Source: Peribacillus huizhouensis | GTDB lineage: Bacteria; Bacillota; Bacilli; Bacillales; DSM-1321 | DNA length: 64,000 bases | Assembly (NCBI RefSeq): GCF_014138605.1 | Contig: NZ_JACJHX010000001.1 | Coordinates: 496,001 to 560,000, forward strand | Direction of reading: 5' to 3' | In this document: one piece after another, positions 62,664-64,000 of the stretch | How positions within the stretch are numbered: the stretch's first letter is position 1 | Layout: each line of letters starts with the position of its first letter | Position numbers and translations under genes: made by a program | Notes under the pieces: generated by a model | The model's database searches: none | Told to the model about the DNA's origin: nothing | The model's input: the letters and a program-made list of their open reading frames with translations, nothing else

Positions 62664-63479
62664 ATGATTCAAGAGATGGAAAGTAATGTGATTCAACTGA
62701 ACGAAATTATATGGAACAGAGATCATAAGAATATCTTGAATTGTATTTCCTGGAATGTAAACAAAGGAGAACACTGGGCCATATTAGGGTTAAATGGATC
62801 TGGGAAAACTTCTCTCTTAAAGATCATAACGGGTTATCAATGGCCAAATAAAGGTCAAGTTACCGTATTGGGAAATACATTCGGTAAAACAAACATCCCT
62901 AAGCTTCGTAAAAAGATTGGGTGGGTAAGCACTTCATTAGATGAAAAATTTCACTCCCGTCCAAGTGATACCGCTATTGAGGTCATATTAAGTGGGAAAA
63001 ACGCTTCGGTTGGTTTATATGAAGAAGTAACGGAAAATGATATTGATAAAGCAAGAGAACTTTTACAGCAGTTCAGAATAAGCTATTTAACTGACCAGGC
63101 TTACTCGTCCCTTTCTCAAGGAGAAAAAAGAAAAGTGATGATTGCTCGAGCGCTCATGTCTTCTCCAAGCTTACTTATCCTAGATGAACCATGTAATGGT
63201 TTAGATCTCTATTCAAAAGAAGAGCTCCTTTCCACGATTGAGAGATTGACCCAATCAAAGGAAGGACCCACTCTATTATATGTAACCCATCATATCGAAG
63301 AACTCATTCCGTCTATAACACACGCTTTACTATTAAATAAAGGGAATGTTATTGCAAACGGACAAAAAAAAGCAGTGTTAACTGAGGAGTTATTAGAAAA
63401 GACTTTTAGTCTGCCGATTTCATTAAAATGGGAAGATGAGCGTCCTTGGATTCGAATTAAATCAAAGAATAGAGTTTAA
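62664..63479 (+). CDS. ABC transporter ATP-binding protein (YlmA-like)
   Basis: A 271-residue ATPase with Walker A LGLNGSGKTSLL, the signature SLSQGEKRKV, Walker B LLILDEPCNGLD and the switch His in VTHHIEEL. No permease gene is adjacent. The layout resembles the YlmA/ModF-type stand-alone ATPases as I recall them. AGGAGGAG is well placed before the ATG. A hairpin element follows 30 bases after the stop. Confidence 0.82.
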   Translation: MIQEMESNVIQLNEIIWNRDHKNILNCISWNVNKGEHWAILGLNGSGKTSLLKIITGYQWPNKGQVTVLGNTFGKTNIPKLRKKIGWVSTSLDEKFHSRPSDTAIEVILSGKNASVGLYEEVTENDIDKARELLQQFRISYLTDQAYSSLSQGEKRKVMIARALMSSPSLLILDEPCNGLDLYSKEELLSTIERLTQSKEGPTLLYVTHHIEELIPSITHALLLNKGNVIANGQKKAVLTEELLEKTFSLPISLKWEDERPWIRIKSKNRV

Positions 63480-63511
63480 GAAAATAGAGTAAAAAAGACG
63501 ATATTTCATAA

Positions 63512-63601
63512 CAAAGGGTCAGACCAAGCAAGCTCTCATACAGTTTACATAGTATAAGTAATACTATAAACTGCCATGCATGCGAGGTCAGACCCTTCTT
63601 T
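63512..63601. repeat. Hairpin element, copy 14
   Basis: AACAAAGGGTCAGACC faces GGTCAGACCCTTCTT; the inner CAGTTT, ATAGTAT / ATACTAT, AAACTG arms pair well. It lies between convergent genes (ABC ATPase and ecsC). Confidence 0.85.
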
Positions 63602-63604
63602 TTA

Positions 63605-64000
63605 CTATGCTTTTTCAGAAAGAATTCGTAGGCGATACCCATTCATCGCTGTTTCCCCTAGTTGCTCTAGTAATTGATGATTGGCATAGGCACCTACTGC
63701 CGCACCAATCCCTGGGACGAGCTGAAACATTTTGACGAAATCAATTTGATCTCTGTACTCTTGCTGAAACTCTTGCCAGTCTAATTCCTTGGTATGATTA
63801 GTCCGATCCCAATTCTCAATAATCAAAAGCGTTTCTCGTCGCTTTTCTTCACTAGAAAAAGCTAGTTGAAAAATATGAAGGATGAATAAACGTTCTTCGT
63901 ATTTCTTTGCGTCGAAGCCGTACAAACCAGCTATTTCAAAGAGAAGCTTCATTTTGATCGTCAATAATAACGGGAAATCAGCAAGGCCTAGCAAAAGACC
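63605..64000 (-). CDS. ecsC: EcsC family protein (5' end outside window)
   Basis: 132 codons of the C-terminal part are visible. LADFPLLLTIKMKLLFEIAG, the QLVPGIGAAVGAYANHQLLE helix and MNGYRLR are typical of EcsC. The family is about 236 residues, so roughly 100 N-terminal residues lie beyond the window. In B. subtilis ecsC is the third gene of the ecsABC exporter cluster and lies next to yhaA, so ecsA and ecsB should be upstream of this window on the minus strand. The molecular role is unknown. Confidence 0.85.
   Translation of the reverse strand, partial: GLLLGLADFPLLLTIKMKLLFEIAGLYGFDAKKYEERLFILHIFQLAFSSEEKRRETLLIIENWDRTNHTKELDWQEFQQEYRDQIDFVKMFQLVPGIGAAVGAYANHQLLEQLGETAMNGYRLRILSEKA

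Overview
The window reads as chromosomal DNA of a low-GC, spore-forming Bacillaceae species. The evidence is a complete gerPA-PF spore-coat germination set behind a SigK-like promoter, the competence regulator comK, the sporulation-type asparagine synthetase asnO, the AddAB recombination nuclease, and long blocks whose gene order follows the B. subtilis yit, yis, yhj, yhf and yhg regions (compared from memory, not by alignment). No rRNA, tRNA, CRISPR array, prophage, transposase or origin was seen.

Layout. (1) 1-9366: arginine cluster argC-argJ-argB-argD-carA-carB-argF on the minus strand. Tandem ARG-box-like sites overlap the argC promoter and a further site lies before carA. (2) 9.5-15.8 kb: yit block with a SUF-type iron-sulfur protein (yitW), a HAD phosphatase (yitU), two very small genes, yitT, a DegV protein (yitS), a YajQ protein (yitK) and a stress-type dehydrogenase. 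(3) 16.1-24.6 kb: maltodextrin locus malR, malL, a membrane-anchored alpha-amylase and the mdxG-mdxF-mdxE importer, with MalR-type operators, a cre site and its own promoter. (4) 25.2-33.4 kb: asnO, yisN, yisL, yisK, a DUF418 protein and gerPA-PF. (5) 33.5-45 kb: addAB, yhjE, yhjD, comK, yhzC and a second YitT paralogue. (6) 45-56.6 kb: yhfN protease, an HD hydrolase, lplJ, yhfI, yhgE-yhgD, hemH-hemE and hmoB. (7) 57.6-64 kb: a broken permease gene, sodC-like, a small membrane protein, a PAP2 phosphatase, an M20 amidohydrolase, an ABC ATPase and the 3' part of ecsC.

How the genes work together. The arg and car genes form a pathway from glutamate to citrulline, with a dedicated carbamoyl-phosphate supply and apparent AhrC/ArgR control at two points. 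The maltodextrin locus couples surface starch hydrolysis, import and cytoplasmic cleavage under MalR and CcpA, but its transport ATPase is not here. YhgD probably represses itself and yhgE through two matching palindromes. hemE and hemH are present, but hemY is missing from its usual place after hemH.

The most unusual content is between the genes. At least four dispersed repeat families occur: (a) a 190-240 bp element with terminal inverted repeats (AGTGAAACTT/AAGTTTCACT) whose five long copies keep several stems by compensating changes, so it looks like a structured RNA or a non-autonomous element; (b) about 14 hairpin elements of 45-120 bp, mostly between convergent genes, whose inner arms differ but still pair; (c) a Bacillaceae-type repeat with two copies; (d) a GC-rich repeat with four copies. 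Families (a) and (b) are the best candidates for something undescribed.
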